DNA of 64,000 nt from Acidobacteriota bacterium. Its GTDB lineage: Bacteria > Acidobacteriota > Terriglobia > Bryobacterales > UBA6623. Made by a program: the position numbers and the translations under genes. Location of the stretch: assembly GCA_016125275.1 (NCBI GenBank), contig WGMB01000001.1, positions 310,001 to 374,000 on the forward strand, in the 5' to 3' direction. Positions 9,122 through 15,699 of this stretch are shown piece after piece. The notes under the pieces are model-generated. The model was not told the origin of the DNA, ran no database searches, and saw nothing but the letters and a program-made list of their open reading frames with translations. Numbering within the stretch: the stretch's first letter is position 1; the number at the start of each line of letters is the position of its first letter.

Positions 9122-9951
9122 CAGGCTCCCGCGCCGACGCTCTGCCAGTAGAGGTTGAAGAGACGATCGCCCCAGAGGGTGACGATCAAGGCCGCCGCGC
9201 CGAGATAGCTGCCGAAGGGCAGCTCGTGGCTCCACTTCTTGCCGCCGAGCACGATGATGGCGGTTCCGATGAGGGAGCCGCCGAGAGAGCCCAGCAGCAG
9301 GATGAGCAGCGTAGGTCCGACGCCCCAGAACGATCCCATCATGGCGGCCATCTTCACATCGCCCAGCCCCAGCCCGTCGACGCCCCGGATGCGGTAGTAG
9401 GCCTCCCGCATGGCCCACAGCAGGCCTCCGAAGACGGCCGCGCCGAGGGCCGACTCCGCCAGAGAGCCGAGGCGGGGGGACGGCGTGGACTCAGTGATCA
9501 GCCAGAACAGACTGCTGAGGCTGGGGGGCACGGCGACGACCAAGCTCAGCGCCAAGCCGATGGCGAGGCCCCCCCAGGTGAGCTCGTCGGGCAGGATGTA
9601 GTGCTCGAAGTCGGTAAAGATCAGCGCCAGGATCATGGAGCAGAACAGGGCGGCCTTAGCGGCTTCCGGCGTCAGCCCTTGGGTCGCGGCGAGCCCAGCG
9701 TAGAGCAGGCCGTTGAGCAACTCCACGAGGGGGTAGCGCCAGGAGATCGAGGCGCCACAAGCGCGGCAGCGCCCGCGCAGCAGGACGTAGCTGAGGAGCG
9801 GGACGTTGTCATACCAAGCGATCTGCCGCTTGCAGGACGGGCAATAGGAACGGGCTGGGCGAAGGATCGACTCGTCGATGGGCCAGCGGTGAATGCAGAC
9901 GTTGAGAAAGCTGCCGATCAGGAGGCCGAAGAGGAACGCGGCGACGATCAC
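9121..9951 (-). CDS. pilD: Type IV prepilin peptidase/methyltransferase (A24 family)
   Basis: 276 residues with about seven to eight hydrophobic segments. The cytoplasmic loop after the first segment holds two CxxC pairs (YCPSCKRQ and CRACGAS) around the family motif NVPLLSYVLLRGRC. The two catalytic aspartates are in IFTDFEHYILPDELT and GLGLGDVKMAAMMG. The enzyme cleaves the leader of type IV pilins or type II secretion pseudopilins and N-methylates the new N-terminus. It starts at a GTG 6 nt after the GT4 stop, in an operon otherwise devoted to surface glycans. No pilin genes are in view. Confidence 0.95.
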   Translation of the reverse strand: MIVAAFLFGLLIGSFLNVCIHRWPIDESILRPARSYCPSCKRQIAWYDNVPLLSYVLLRGRCRACGASISWRYPLVELLNGLLYAGLAATQGLTPEAAKAALFCSMILALIFTDFEHYILPDELTWGGLAIGLALSLVVAVPPSLSSLFWLITESTPSPRLGSLAESALGAAVFGGLLWAMREAYYRIRGVDGLGLGDVKMAAMMGSFWGVGPTLLILLLGSLGGSLIGTAIIVLGGKKWSHELPFGSYLGAAALIVTLWGDRLFNLYWQSVGAGA

Positions 9952-9957
9952 AAAGGC

Positions 9958-10851
9958 TTACCTGACGCGGCGGAGGACCTCTTGGTAGGCCGCCAGCGTC
10001 TGCTCGACCATCCTATCATCGCTGAAGCGTTCGACGGCCTGCGCGCGGGCCCCTCGGCCGCAGCGTCGGGCCAGCTCGGCGTCGTCGGCGAGGCGGCGCA
10101 GGGCGGCCGCGACGGCGTCCGCGTCGTTGTCGACAAGCAGGCCGGTGCGGCCGTCTTGCACGATCTCGGGAATCCCCCCGACGCGGCTGGCGACGATCGG
10201 CTTGGCGTGCAAGCCCGCGAGGATGAGCGCCGAACCGAGCCCCTCTTGTTGCGAGAGGTAGAGGAAGATCCCGGCGGCGGGCAGATCGCTTTCGAGGTTC
10301 TCGGTGAGATGCAGCGCCAGGCCCGCTCGTCGACAGGCCTCCGCGGCCAGGGCGGAACCCTTGCCGGGGTCGGAGGATTGTAGGGCGACCACGCCGCTGC
10401 GCGGGGCGACCTCCGGGCTCGTGGGGACGAGCGGAAGGCCGTCATGGACGACGCGAATCCGACTGTCGTCGACGCCTGCCTGCCGGAGCCGATCCGCGAC
10501 GTGCTCCGATACGGCTAGAAAGAGCGCCGGGCGGCGGTACTTCCAGCGGTGCGTCCAACCGTCGCGGACCGGAAAGGCGACGCGGCGCGAGACGACGAGG
10601 GGTTTGCTGGGGCAGAGCAGAGCCGCGAGCGAGTGGCTTCGGCCGTCGTGGGCGTGAATCAGGTCGCACGAACGCGCTGCACGAAGGACGCCGCGCGCGC
10701 CAAAGGGAGCCGGCGCGAAAGGGGCGAAGCTAGGGGCGCGGGCGAGCAGGCGCTGCTCGACGCCGCGGCAGGCCAAGCCGCGCAGCAGGATCTCGAGCTG
10801 AATTTGGCCTCCGCGGCGGCTGCGCCCGCTGTCGAGATGCAAAACCCTCAT
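9958..10851 (-). CDS. Glycosyltransferase family 4 protein
   Basis: 297 residues, GT-B fold. The N-terminus MRVLHLDSGRSRRGGQIQLEILLRGL contains the typical Gly-rich acceptor-binding turn. The C-terminal half has the nucleotide-sugar site with a shortened E(x7)E region (SQQEGLGSALILAGLHAKPIVASRVGGIPEIVQDGRTGLLV), characteristic of GT4. A retaining transferase that adds a sugar to lipopolysaccharide core or another surface glycan is the likely role. At about 300 aa it is shorter than usual for GT4 (350-400 aa); the first domain looks compact. Its ATG overlaps the stop of the upstream GT2 gene by 4 nt (ATGA). Confidence 0.92.
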   Translation of the reverse strand: MRVLHLDSGRSRRGGQIQLEILLRGLACRGVEQRLLARAPSFAPFAPAPFGARGVLRAARSCDLIHAHDGRSHSLAALLCPSKPLVVSRRVAFPVRDGWTHRWKYRRPALFLAVSEHVADRLRQAGVDDSRIRVVHDGLPLVPTSPEVAPRSGVVALQSSDPGKGSALAAEACRRAGLALHLTENLESDLPAAGIFLYLSQQEGLGSALILAGLHAKPIVASRVGGIPEIVQDGRTGLLVDNDADAVAAALRRLADDAELARRCGRGARAQAVERFSDDRMVEQTLAAYQEVLRRVR

Positions 10852-11594
10852 GGCGACGCGGTGAGCTCGCGCAGCTTGGCGTATTTGGCGTAGACGTAGA
10901 GGCCGGCCATCAAGCCGATCTGCAGGCCGGCGGCGCCGTCGAGGAAACCGGCTTGGAGCACGTAGCTGCGCAGAAAGGTCCAGGGGGGCGAGAGCAGTAG
11001 CCGAGAGGGACTCGCGCGGCGGCCCTGTGCGGCCATCTCCTGTGCGGCCAACGTCGTGTAGCGGTTGAGGGTGGCCAAATGTTCGGACAGGGAGTCGCAG
11101 GTGTAGTGCAGCAGATCGCCGTGCAGCTCGCCCACGGCGCCGGAGACCACGACACTCTCGTGCACGTAGTCGCCCACCCAGCGGGCTCGATCCCGCCGGT
11201 ACAGTCGCACCTTCCGATCCGGGTACCAGCCGGAGTGGCGAATCCAGCGCCCGGCGTAGCGGGCCAGGCGAGGAAAGGAGTAGCCGTCGCGGTCCGGGCC
11301 GTGTCCCTTCAGGCGGGCGAGCTCCTGCTGGAGAGGCGGGCTGACCTCCTCGTCGGCGTCCAGCGCCAGAATCCATTCGCAGGAGGCGGACGCTGCGGCG
11401 AAGTTCTTCTGGGCGGCGTAGCCAGGCCAGGGGTTGTGGAGGACCCGGGCTCCGGCGGCCCGGGCGATCTCGGCGGTTCGGTCAGAGGATCCAGAGTCCA
11501 CGACGACGACCTCGTCGCAGAAAGACAAAGAAGCCAACGCTCGCGGAAGATTGGCTTCCTCGTTGAGCGTGATCAGTGTGGCGGCGATGCGCAA
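10848..11594 (-). CDS. Glycosyltransferase family 2 protein, WaaE/KdtX-like
   Basis: 248 residues. It starts from a TTG (MRIAATLITLNEEANLPRAL), where the conserved N-terminus of the family begins. The GT-A motifs are clear: VVDSGSSDRTAEIA, then ILALDADEEV as the DxD, and later RKVRLYRRDRARWVGDYVHE, the stretch typical of the LPS-core beta-glucosyltransferase WaaE/KdtX group. A hydrophobic C-terminal region probably associates with the inner membrane. The partner genes (GT4 and lpxD) support a role in LPS inner-core assembly. The acceptor cannot be read from sequence. Confidence 0.93.
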   Translation of the reverse strand: MRIAATLITLNEEANLPRALASLSFCDEVVVVDSGSSDRTAEIARAAGARVLHNPWPGYAAQKNFAAASASCEWILALDADEEVSPPLQQELARLKGHGPDRDGYSFPRLARYAGRWIRHSGWYPDRKVRLYRRDRARWVGDYVHESVVVSGAVGELHGDLLHYTCDSLSEHLATLNRYTTLAAQEMAAQGRRASPSRLLLSPPWTFLRSYVLQAGFLDGAAGLQIGLMAGLYVYAKYAKLRELTASP

Positions 11595-11634
11595 AACCGG
11601 GTTGGCCCGCCGCCCATCTTAGCGCCGATGGCGA

Positions 11635-12156
11635 TCAGGCCGACACGCCGGCGGGCGCCGTGGCGCCGTCGGCCTCGAGGGCCTGCGGCTTCGCCGCCGA
11701 GCGGAAGAACCCCACCCAGGCCAACGTCGTCTGATTGACCGGAATGCCGGACGCGAGTTGCAGTCGCAGGCTCCAATAGATCGCATTGAACCGCACGGCG
11801 CGGCGGACGGCTTCGGCGGCAAGGTCCGGCCGATCCATGCGAGCCGCCAACTCCCGCAAGTTGCGCGAGGCATCGGCGTGCTCCACACGGAGCTGCTGCA
11901 GGTACTCGCCCAGCACCCGTTGGCGATTGCTCTTGAGCCGCCGCGACAAGCCGGCGGGGGCTCCCGGGAAGGATCGGACGTAGTGCAACTCCTCGCCGGC
12001 GAGCAGTCGGGAAAACGCCGCAGTCACGCGCCGACTCGCGTCGGGCGATCCATACTGCGGACGCGTCCGCAGCCGGGCGGAGCGAAAACGGCAGAGGAAG
12101 GCTGCCAGCCAAAAAGCGGCGCCAGCGGACATCAGACAGGCCATGGTCGTAGACAT
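11635..12156 (-). CDS. Hypothetical protein with N-terminal membrane segment
   Basis: 173 residues. The first 25 (MSTTMACLMSAGAAFWLAAFLCRF) form a membrane anchor or signal; the remainder is a basic, helical region rich in Arg (AFSRLLAGEELHYVRSFPGAPAGLSRRLKSNRQRVLGEYLQQLRVEHADASRNLRELAARMDRPDLAAEAVRRAVRF is the central helical block, residues 46-123 or so). A second hydrophobic stretch around LAWVGFFRSAA may contact the membrane. I do not recognise a family. An AAGGA ribosome site precedes the ATG. It lies between the polytopic protein at 12180 and the GT2 gene in the same orientation, so it is probably cotranscribed with the envelope genes. Confidence 0.75.
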   Translation of the reverse strand: MSTTMACLMSAGAAFWLAAFLCRFRSARLRTRPQYGSPDASRRVTAAFSRLLAGEELHYVRSFPGAPAGLSRRLKSNRQRVLGEYLQQLRVEHADASRNLRELAARMDRPDLAAEAVRRAVRFNAIYWSLRLQLASGIPVNQTTLAWVGFFRSAAKPQALEADGATAPAGVSA

Positions 12157-12179
12157 GAGGCTAGATCATCCTTCGTGGG

Positions 12180-12953
12180 TCACAGACTATCGAATGAACC
12201 ATCCAAGCGGTCCAAGCGATCCAGCGCCGCTTGAACCTCCTGATTCTCGGAATAGTTTCTGGAGCCCGGAAAGCCGGAATCAGCCGGGCATTCTGACCGG
12301 CAGGAACGCCACGCTAGATAGGCGCCCGCCGAATAGCACACGATGGTGAGACCGAGACCCAAGGGGAAGGCCCAGGCCGGCGGTACGACCGCCAAGATGG
12401 CCTCGCCGCCCCCAAGGACGGCAAGGATCCAACCGAACCACGACGCGTTGTTACGGTCACGCAGATGGAAGTAACGCGTGCCGAGCCAAAACAAGGCCCA
12501 GAGCACAACCATGCTCAGGCCGAAAGTCACCGATTGGGCGTGGTGAAAAGCGCGCCAGCCCGCAATCCACGGTTCCGGGACGAAAACGACGCCCACGGCC
12601 GCTAGGCCGGCCGCCATCAAGCCCAGTCGAGCCGCCCGATGGCCGGCCGCTTGAAAGCGGGGACGCCCATCGAGATGCAACGTCGCCAGCTCTAGAAAGG
12701 CGCTGACGACCAGCGCCAGCGCAACGAGTTGAACCGTGAAGAACGCAAAGCTGTAGGCCGTCCGGACGCTACGAAACAATCCGAAGAATCCGTGAGTGCG
12801 GATGACTTGCAGCGCAACGCCGGACAGGGATGTAAAAACTAGGTAAACCGTGAGAGCGGTCAGGCTACGAGCCTTTCCCCGCCACGCCAAACCGCCCGCC
12901 CAGAGGAGGGCAAGGGCGCTTGGAACTAGCCCGAGATAGGCCTCAGCAGGCAT
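12180..12953 (-). CDS. Polytopic membrane protein of unknown function
   Basis: 257 residues with about seven hydrophobic segments spread over residues 5-220 (for example YLGLVPSALALLWAGGLAW, SFAFFTVQLVALALVVSAFL, GLMAAGLAAVGVVFV, VTFGLSMVVLWALFWLGT, WILAVLGGGEAILAV, PLGLGLTIVCYSAGAYLAW). The C-terminal 40 residues are polar and end in LDRLDRLDG, a short acidic repeat. The family is not recognised; the arrangement is reminiscent of 7TM sensor-type modules but no output domain is present. It is the first gene of the leftward group and has a long inverted repeat (12961-13006) immediately upstream of its ATG. Confidence 0.78.
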   Translation of the reverse strand: MPAEAYLGLVPSALALLWAGGLAWRGKARSLTALTVYLVFTSLSGVALQVIRTHGFFGLFRSVRTAYSFAFFTVQLVALALVVSAFLELATLHLDGRPRFQAAGHRAARLGLMAAGLAAVGVVFVPEPWIAGWRAFHHAQSVTFGLSMVVLWALFWLGTRYFHLRDRNNASWFGWILAVLGGGEAILAVVPPAWAFPLGLGLTIVCYSAGAYLAWRSCRSECPADSGFPGSRNYSENQEVQAALDRLDRLDGSFDSL

Positions 12954-12960
12954 CGAGTAA

Positions 12961-13006
12961 GGGGCAATTTCCAGAGCGCGTCATGGATTTTCTGGAAATT
13001 CGCCCC
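12961..13006. repeat. Near-perfect 15/16-bp inverted repeat upstream of the membrane-protein gene
   Basis: The left arm is GGGGCAATTTCCAGA (12961-12975); the right arm TCTGGAAATTCGCCCC (12991-13006) is its reverse complement apart from one extra base. The loop is 15 nt. It begins 8 bp upstream of the ATG at 12953 and lies 65 bp downstream of the small Cys-rich peptide gene. There is no T tract on the leftward side, so a simple intrinsic terminator is unlikely; an attenuator, an RNA-stability hairpin or a protein-binding site is possible. Confidence 0.6.
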
Positions 13007-13070
13007 CATAGTCTAGCACGCGCCTAAGCAATGGAAACGGCGCTTACCCGAAAAACCGGCCGTCGAAGAA

Positions 13071-13235
13071 TCAGCACTCGCCCCAGCAAGGCTCGTCGGG
13101 ATAGCAGTCGGGCGGGGGGGCGCAGACGTAGCAATCGTCGTCGGCGACGGCCGTGCTGCCGGAGAGCAGGATGGCGCCCGCAAAGGTAAGCGCCTTGGCG
13201 CCGGCGATGAGCAGATAGATGGTGCGCTTGATCAT
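13071..13235 (-). CDS. Small secreted cysteine-rich peptide (54 aa)
   Basis: An ATG at 13235 preceded by a strong GGAGG ribosome site with 8 nt spacing opens a 54-codon frame ending in TGA. Residues 1-31 are a textbook signal peptide (MIKRT, then a hydrophobic core, then SGSTAVA). The predicted mature part is only about 23 residues, very acidic and Pro-rich, and has five cysteines (C35, C38, C44, C50, C54), three tyrosine/tryptophan residues and a C-terminal cysteine. This could form disulfides, bind a metal, or serve as a peptide precursor; an odd cysteine count leaves one free for dimerisation or attachment. It resembles no family I recognise. Leftward orientation matches the downstream envelope genes, but an inverted repeat separates them. 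Confidence 0.7.
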   Translation of the reverse strand: MIKRTIYLLIAGAKALTFAGAILLSGSTAVADDDCYVCAPPPDCYPDEPCWGEC

Positions 13236-13710
13236 GGTGTGAGCCTCCGTGTCGTGAAGTGAACGTTGTCGTGTTCTAAAAGAGATCCGAGTCAGGCGGT
13301 CTAGCGTTCCGTTGTGGCCGTTTGGCCGCCCTGACGCTGATCAACGTATCGAGGGTCAGACGGCTCATTCCGCCGACGCCGAAGAATTTCCGGGGTTGGA
13401 ACAGACCCTGCAGGTTTGGGCTGTCCATTTGGGCAGAGAGGAGGGACCTAGAGTCGGGCAGTTCGATCTGTTCTGATTTCGCAAACTCGTAGATCCATTT
13501 GTTCCGGATCGGCGCCCTGGCGCATGCCGGCAAGGAGCCGAAGATTGTGCTGGACGCAGGAAGGGGAGGGCCCGCGGGCCCCTGTCCATAGGCTGGAGAA
13601 GGGGACGGCCGTCGCTACACTTCGGGCGAACGACGCCGGATATACGGATTCGAAGCGGCCGATATTCCGAGCGCGGAGAGGGATTCTAGCCTTCTCTCGT
13701 CGAGCGCAAA
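13236..13710. other. Intergenic region, 475 bp, with a copy of the operator half-site
   Basis: No convincing gene. An open frame of 85 codons runs leftward from 13533 to 13276 (FQPRKFFGVGGMSRLTLDT in its middle), but it lacks a ribosome site and the GC content here is lower than in neighbouring genes. At 13467-13481 there is the 15-mer TCTGTTCTGATTTCG, which recurs exactly at 15026-15040 inside the palindrome upstream of the HTH regulator and ubiX. The region must also contain the promoter of the Cys-rich peptide; a weak -10 candidate (TAGAAC on the minus strand) lies about 40 nt before its start. Confidence 0.4.
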
Positions 13711-14199
13711 ATGACGGAGTGGCGAGTGGTCGATAAGATAATGGTTGTGAGCGACCCGAATACTGGCGCGATGCTGCGCCGTGAGGAGCGCCTCGAGCAA
13801 GTCTGGAACCGGACGCTCGAGCAGATCCCGACGCACTTCGGACGGCTGGCCTACCTGGCCAGCTTGCGGGATCACAATTCGGGCCGCTATCGCCACCACG
13901 GCCTAGCCCAATCCTTCGGAGAGGAAGAGGCCGCCAAGATTTTGCGGCTCAGCCACGAGACGGTGTTCAGCGAGTGGCTGAACTTCCGGCTCCAGGAGCA
14001 ACACGAGGACCTGGACCGCTATCTCAACAGCATGGGGCAGGACCGTCGCAGCGTCTTGGAGACGTGGGGCACGCTGGCTCCGTACCGAGTGTTGGCGCCG
14101 GCGGCGGCCGGGGGGGCCGAGCGATTGCTCTACGAGACGGATCTCGAGATTATTTTGGAGCTGTTGCGGGCCGAGTCCGCCGATTCCCGGTCCGTTTGA
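13711..14199 (+). CDS. Conserved hypothetical protein, helical
   Basis: 162 residues, cytosolic, rich in predicted helix. The central part (FGRLAYLASLRDHNSGRYRHHGLA, then SFGEEEAAKILRLSHETVFSEWL and LQEQHEDLDRYLNSM) has the look of a small conserved Acidobacterial family of unknown role; that recollection is not verified. There are no catalytic motifs and no transmembrane segments. An ATG at 13741 is an alternative start 10 codons in. The last 50 bp overlap, tail to tail, with the 3' end of the HTH regulator gene on the opposite strand, so the two could interfere at the RNA level. Confidence 0.72.
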   Translation: MTEWRVVDKIMVVSDPNTGAMLRREERLEQVWNRTLEQIPTHFGRLAYLASLRDHNSGRYRHHGLAQSFGEEEAAKILRLSHETVFSEWLNFRLQEQHEDLDRYLNSMGQDRRSVLETWGTLAPYRVLAPAAAGGAERLLYETDLEIILELLRAESADSRSV

Positions 14200-14962
14200 G
14201 GTTCTCGACCGGCCGCAATTGCATGGCCACGCCCACGACCTGACCCACGACGTCCACATCCTGCGGGTAGCGCAGGAGCTCGGGCGAGCAAGGAGACCCG
14301 GGATGAGGCTGGAGAATCAGATGATCGCCCGCCAGACTGCACCAGCAGCAGGCGAAGCCGTCGCGCATCTCCAGGAAGTAGATGGGCCGCTCGAACTCGT
14401 TGGCCCAGCCCGTATTGACGATCTCTTGAACCGAATCGTCGATCTGGACCAGCGCTCCGGGCTGCAGCATCGGCGACATCCGCTCGTCCTCCCAGCCGAC
14501 GAAGCCGAAGCGACGATTGGCGACGTCGATGCCGGCCAGCAGGCTCAAGGGGACGCGGCCCCACTCCTGGATGAAGCGGCTCAGGTACACCGTATCGTTG
14601 AGGTCCACGCCGGGGCTCAGCGACAGCGGCAGCAGGACTTCGCCGCGAGTGGGCTCGTGCAGGCCCAGGGCGTGCGTCTTGGAGGGCCGCACGTGCATGG
14701 CGTCGCGCCACATCTCGTCCAGGCTGACGCCGTACCAATCGAGCACCTGTGCGAAGTCGAGGCGGTAGATGGCGCAGAGGCTGTAGATGCGGTGAATGTT
14801 GGGCAGAACGCCCTTATTCTCAATGTCGGCGAGGCGGCTCAGGGCGATGGCGAAGTCGGAGCTCTTGCGGCGCTGCGCGATGAGCTCGCTGGCTTGCTGG
14901 ACCTCACGGTAACGCAAGCCGAGCTGTTCGCGGACGTTCTTGAGTCTCAGGCCAGCATCCAT
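14150..14962 (-). CDS. HTH (XRE-like) regulator with a catalytically dead S24/LexA-like C-terminal domain
   Basis: 270 residues. Residues 5-75 form a helix-turn-helix domain of the XRE/Cro type (LRLKNVREQLGLRYREVQQA ... SRLADIENKGVLPNIHRIYSL). Residues 145-250 follow the LexA/CI peptidase fold (WEDERMSPMLQPGALVQIDDS and DVVGQVVGVAMQL). In LexA-type proteins the nucleophile is the Ser of DSMxPTL; here the aligned residue is Arg161 (ERMSPML), and no lysine is present in the following strand where the general base would be. Self-cleavage is therefore not expected, and the domain may sense a ligand or dimerise. A perfect palindrome lies 63-86 bp upstream, between this gene and ubiX. The protein is the natural candidate to bind it. 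Confidence 0.85.
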   Translation of the reverse strand: MDAGLRLKNVREQLGLRYREVQQASELIAQRRKSSDFAIALSRLADIENKGVLPNIHRIYSLCAIYRLDFAQVLDWYGVSLDEMWRDAMHVRPSKTHALGLHEPTRGEVLLPLSLSPGVDLNDTVYLSRFIQEWGRVPLSLLAGIDVANRRFGFVGWEDERMSPMLQPGALVQIDDSVQEIVNTGWANEFERPIYFLEMRDGFACCWCSLAGDHLILQPHPGSPCSPELLRYPQDVDVVGQVVGVAMQLRPVENLKRTGNRRTRPATAPK

Positions 14963-15024
14963 GATAACCCTTAGTAGAATGGTCCAAGATCGGGCCCGGA
15001 AGCAAGGTCCGAAACCATCCGAAA

Positions 15025-15048
15025 GTCTGTTCTGATTTCGGAACAGAC
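15025..15048. promoter_or_regulatory. Palindromic operator candidate between the HTH regulator and ubiX
   Basis: GTCTGTTC (15025-15032), an 8-nt spacer TGATTTCG, then GAACAGAC (15041-15048): perfect 8-bp arms. It sits in the divergent intergenic region of the HTH regulator (leftward) and ubiX (rightward). The left arm plus spacer (15 nt) recurs at 13467-13481 near the Cys-rich peptide. The arrangement fits autoregulation by the HTH protein and perhaps control of a distant target; binding is inferred. Confidence 0.55.
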
Positions 15049-15073
15049 GACAATCTATTGTTCTGGGAGCGGA

Positions 15074-15643
15074 ATGGCATCGAGTCGAATCGTAATCGGG
15101 CTCAGCGGAGCCAGCGGCGCACAGTACGGAATCCGCCTGCTAGAGCGCCTGCGCGACCGGGGCGACGTCGAAACGCACCTTGTAGTGAGCAAGGCGGCGG
15201 AGAAAACGTTACATCAGGAAATGGGACTGCTGCTGGGGGACGTCAAGCCGTTGGCGACCCACTGGCACCCGATCGAAGCCGTCGGAGCCACGATCGCCAG
15301 CGGCTCGTTCTTGACCGACGGCATGGTGGTGGCGCCGTGCTCGATCAACACCCTGTCGGCCATCACCTACGGCGTGGCATCGAACCTCTTGGTGCGGGCG
15401 GCGGACGTGACGCTCAAGGAGCGCCGGCGGCTGATCCTGATGGTGCGGGAGTCGCCGCTGCACCTAGGGCATCTGCGCACCATGACGGCGGCGGCGGAGA
15501 TGGGTGCGATCATCGCCCCGCCGATGCCGGACTTCTATAACCGTCCGCAAACGGTGGACGAGGTCGTGGAGCAGGGCGTGGGCCGTTTGCTGGACCTGTT
15601 GAACCTGTCGCTCGACTCGACCAAACGCTGGCAAGGCGTCTGA
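15074..15643 (+). CDS. ubiX: UbiX-family flavin prenyltransferase
   Basis: 189 residues. The enzyme joins a dimethylallyl unit to FMN to make prenylated FMN, the cofactor of UbiD-type decarboxylases. Family motifs are present: the FMN loop GLSGASGAQYGIRLLE near the N-terminus, SGSFLTDGMVVAPCSINTLSAI, then a basic RESPLHLGHLRTM and APPMPDFYNRPQT. The ATG follows GGGAG by 4 nt. No ubiD gene is in the window, so the client decarboxylase (menaquinone/ubiquinone pathway or aromatic acids) is encoded elsewhere. The palindromic operator is 26 bp upstream. Confidence 0.95.
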   Translation: MASSRIVIGLSGASGAQYGIRLLERLRDRGDVETHLVVSKAAEKTLHQEMGLLLGDVKPLATHWHPIEAVGATIASGSFLTDGMVVAPCSINTLSAITYGVASNLLVRAADVTLKERRRLILMVRESPLHLGHLRTMTAAAEMGAIIAPPMPDFYNRPQTVDEVVEQGVGRLLDLLNLSLDSTKRWQGV

Positions 15644-15664
15644 CCGGTCCGCAGCAAAGTGCGT

Positions 15665-15670
15665 TATGAT
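15665..15670 (+). promoter_or_regulatory. -10 hexamer TATGAT of the dehydrogenase gene
   Basis: TATGAT lies 29 nt before the ATG at 15700; GGAGG at 15685-15689 is the ribosome site between them. This suggests that the dehydrogenase has its own promoter although ubiX is only 56 bp upstream. Confidence 0.4.
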
Positions 15671-15699
15671 TTGGACCGCTCAACGGAGGTCCCTAGCTC

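Noticed and set aside
13276-13533. 85-codon leftward frame upstream of the Cys-rich peptide.
   Set aside because: No ribosome site, lower GC, no family resemblance, and it contains the operator-like 15-mer. Kept only as a remark in the intergenic entry.
14150-14962. A LexA or phage CI repressor, implying an SOS system or prophage.
   Set aside because: Catalytic Ser and Lys are missing and there are no phage genes nearby.
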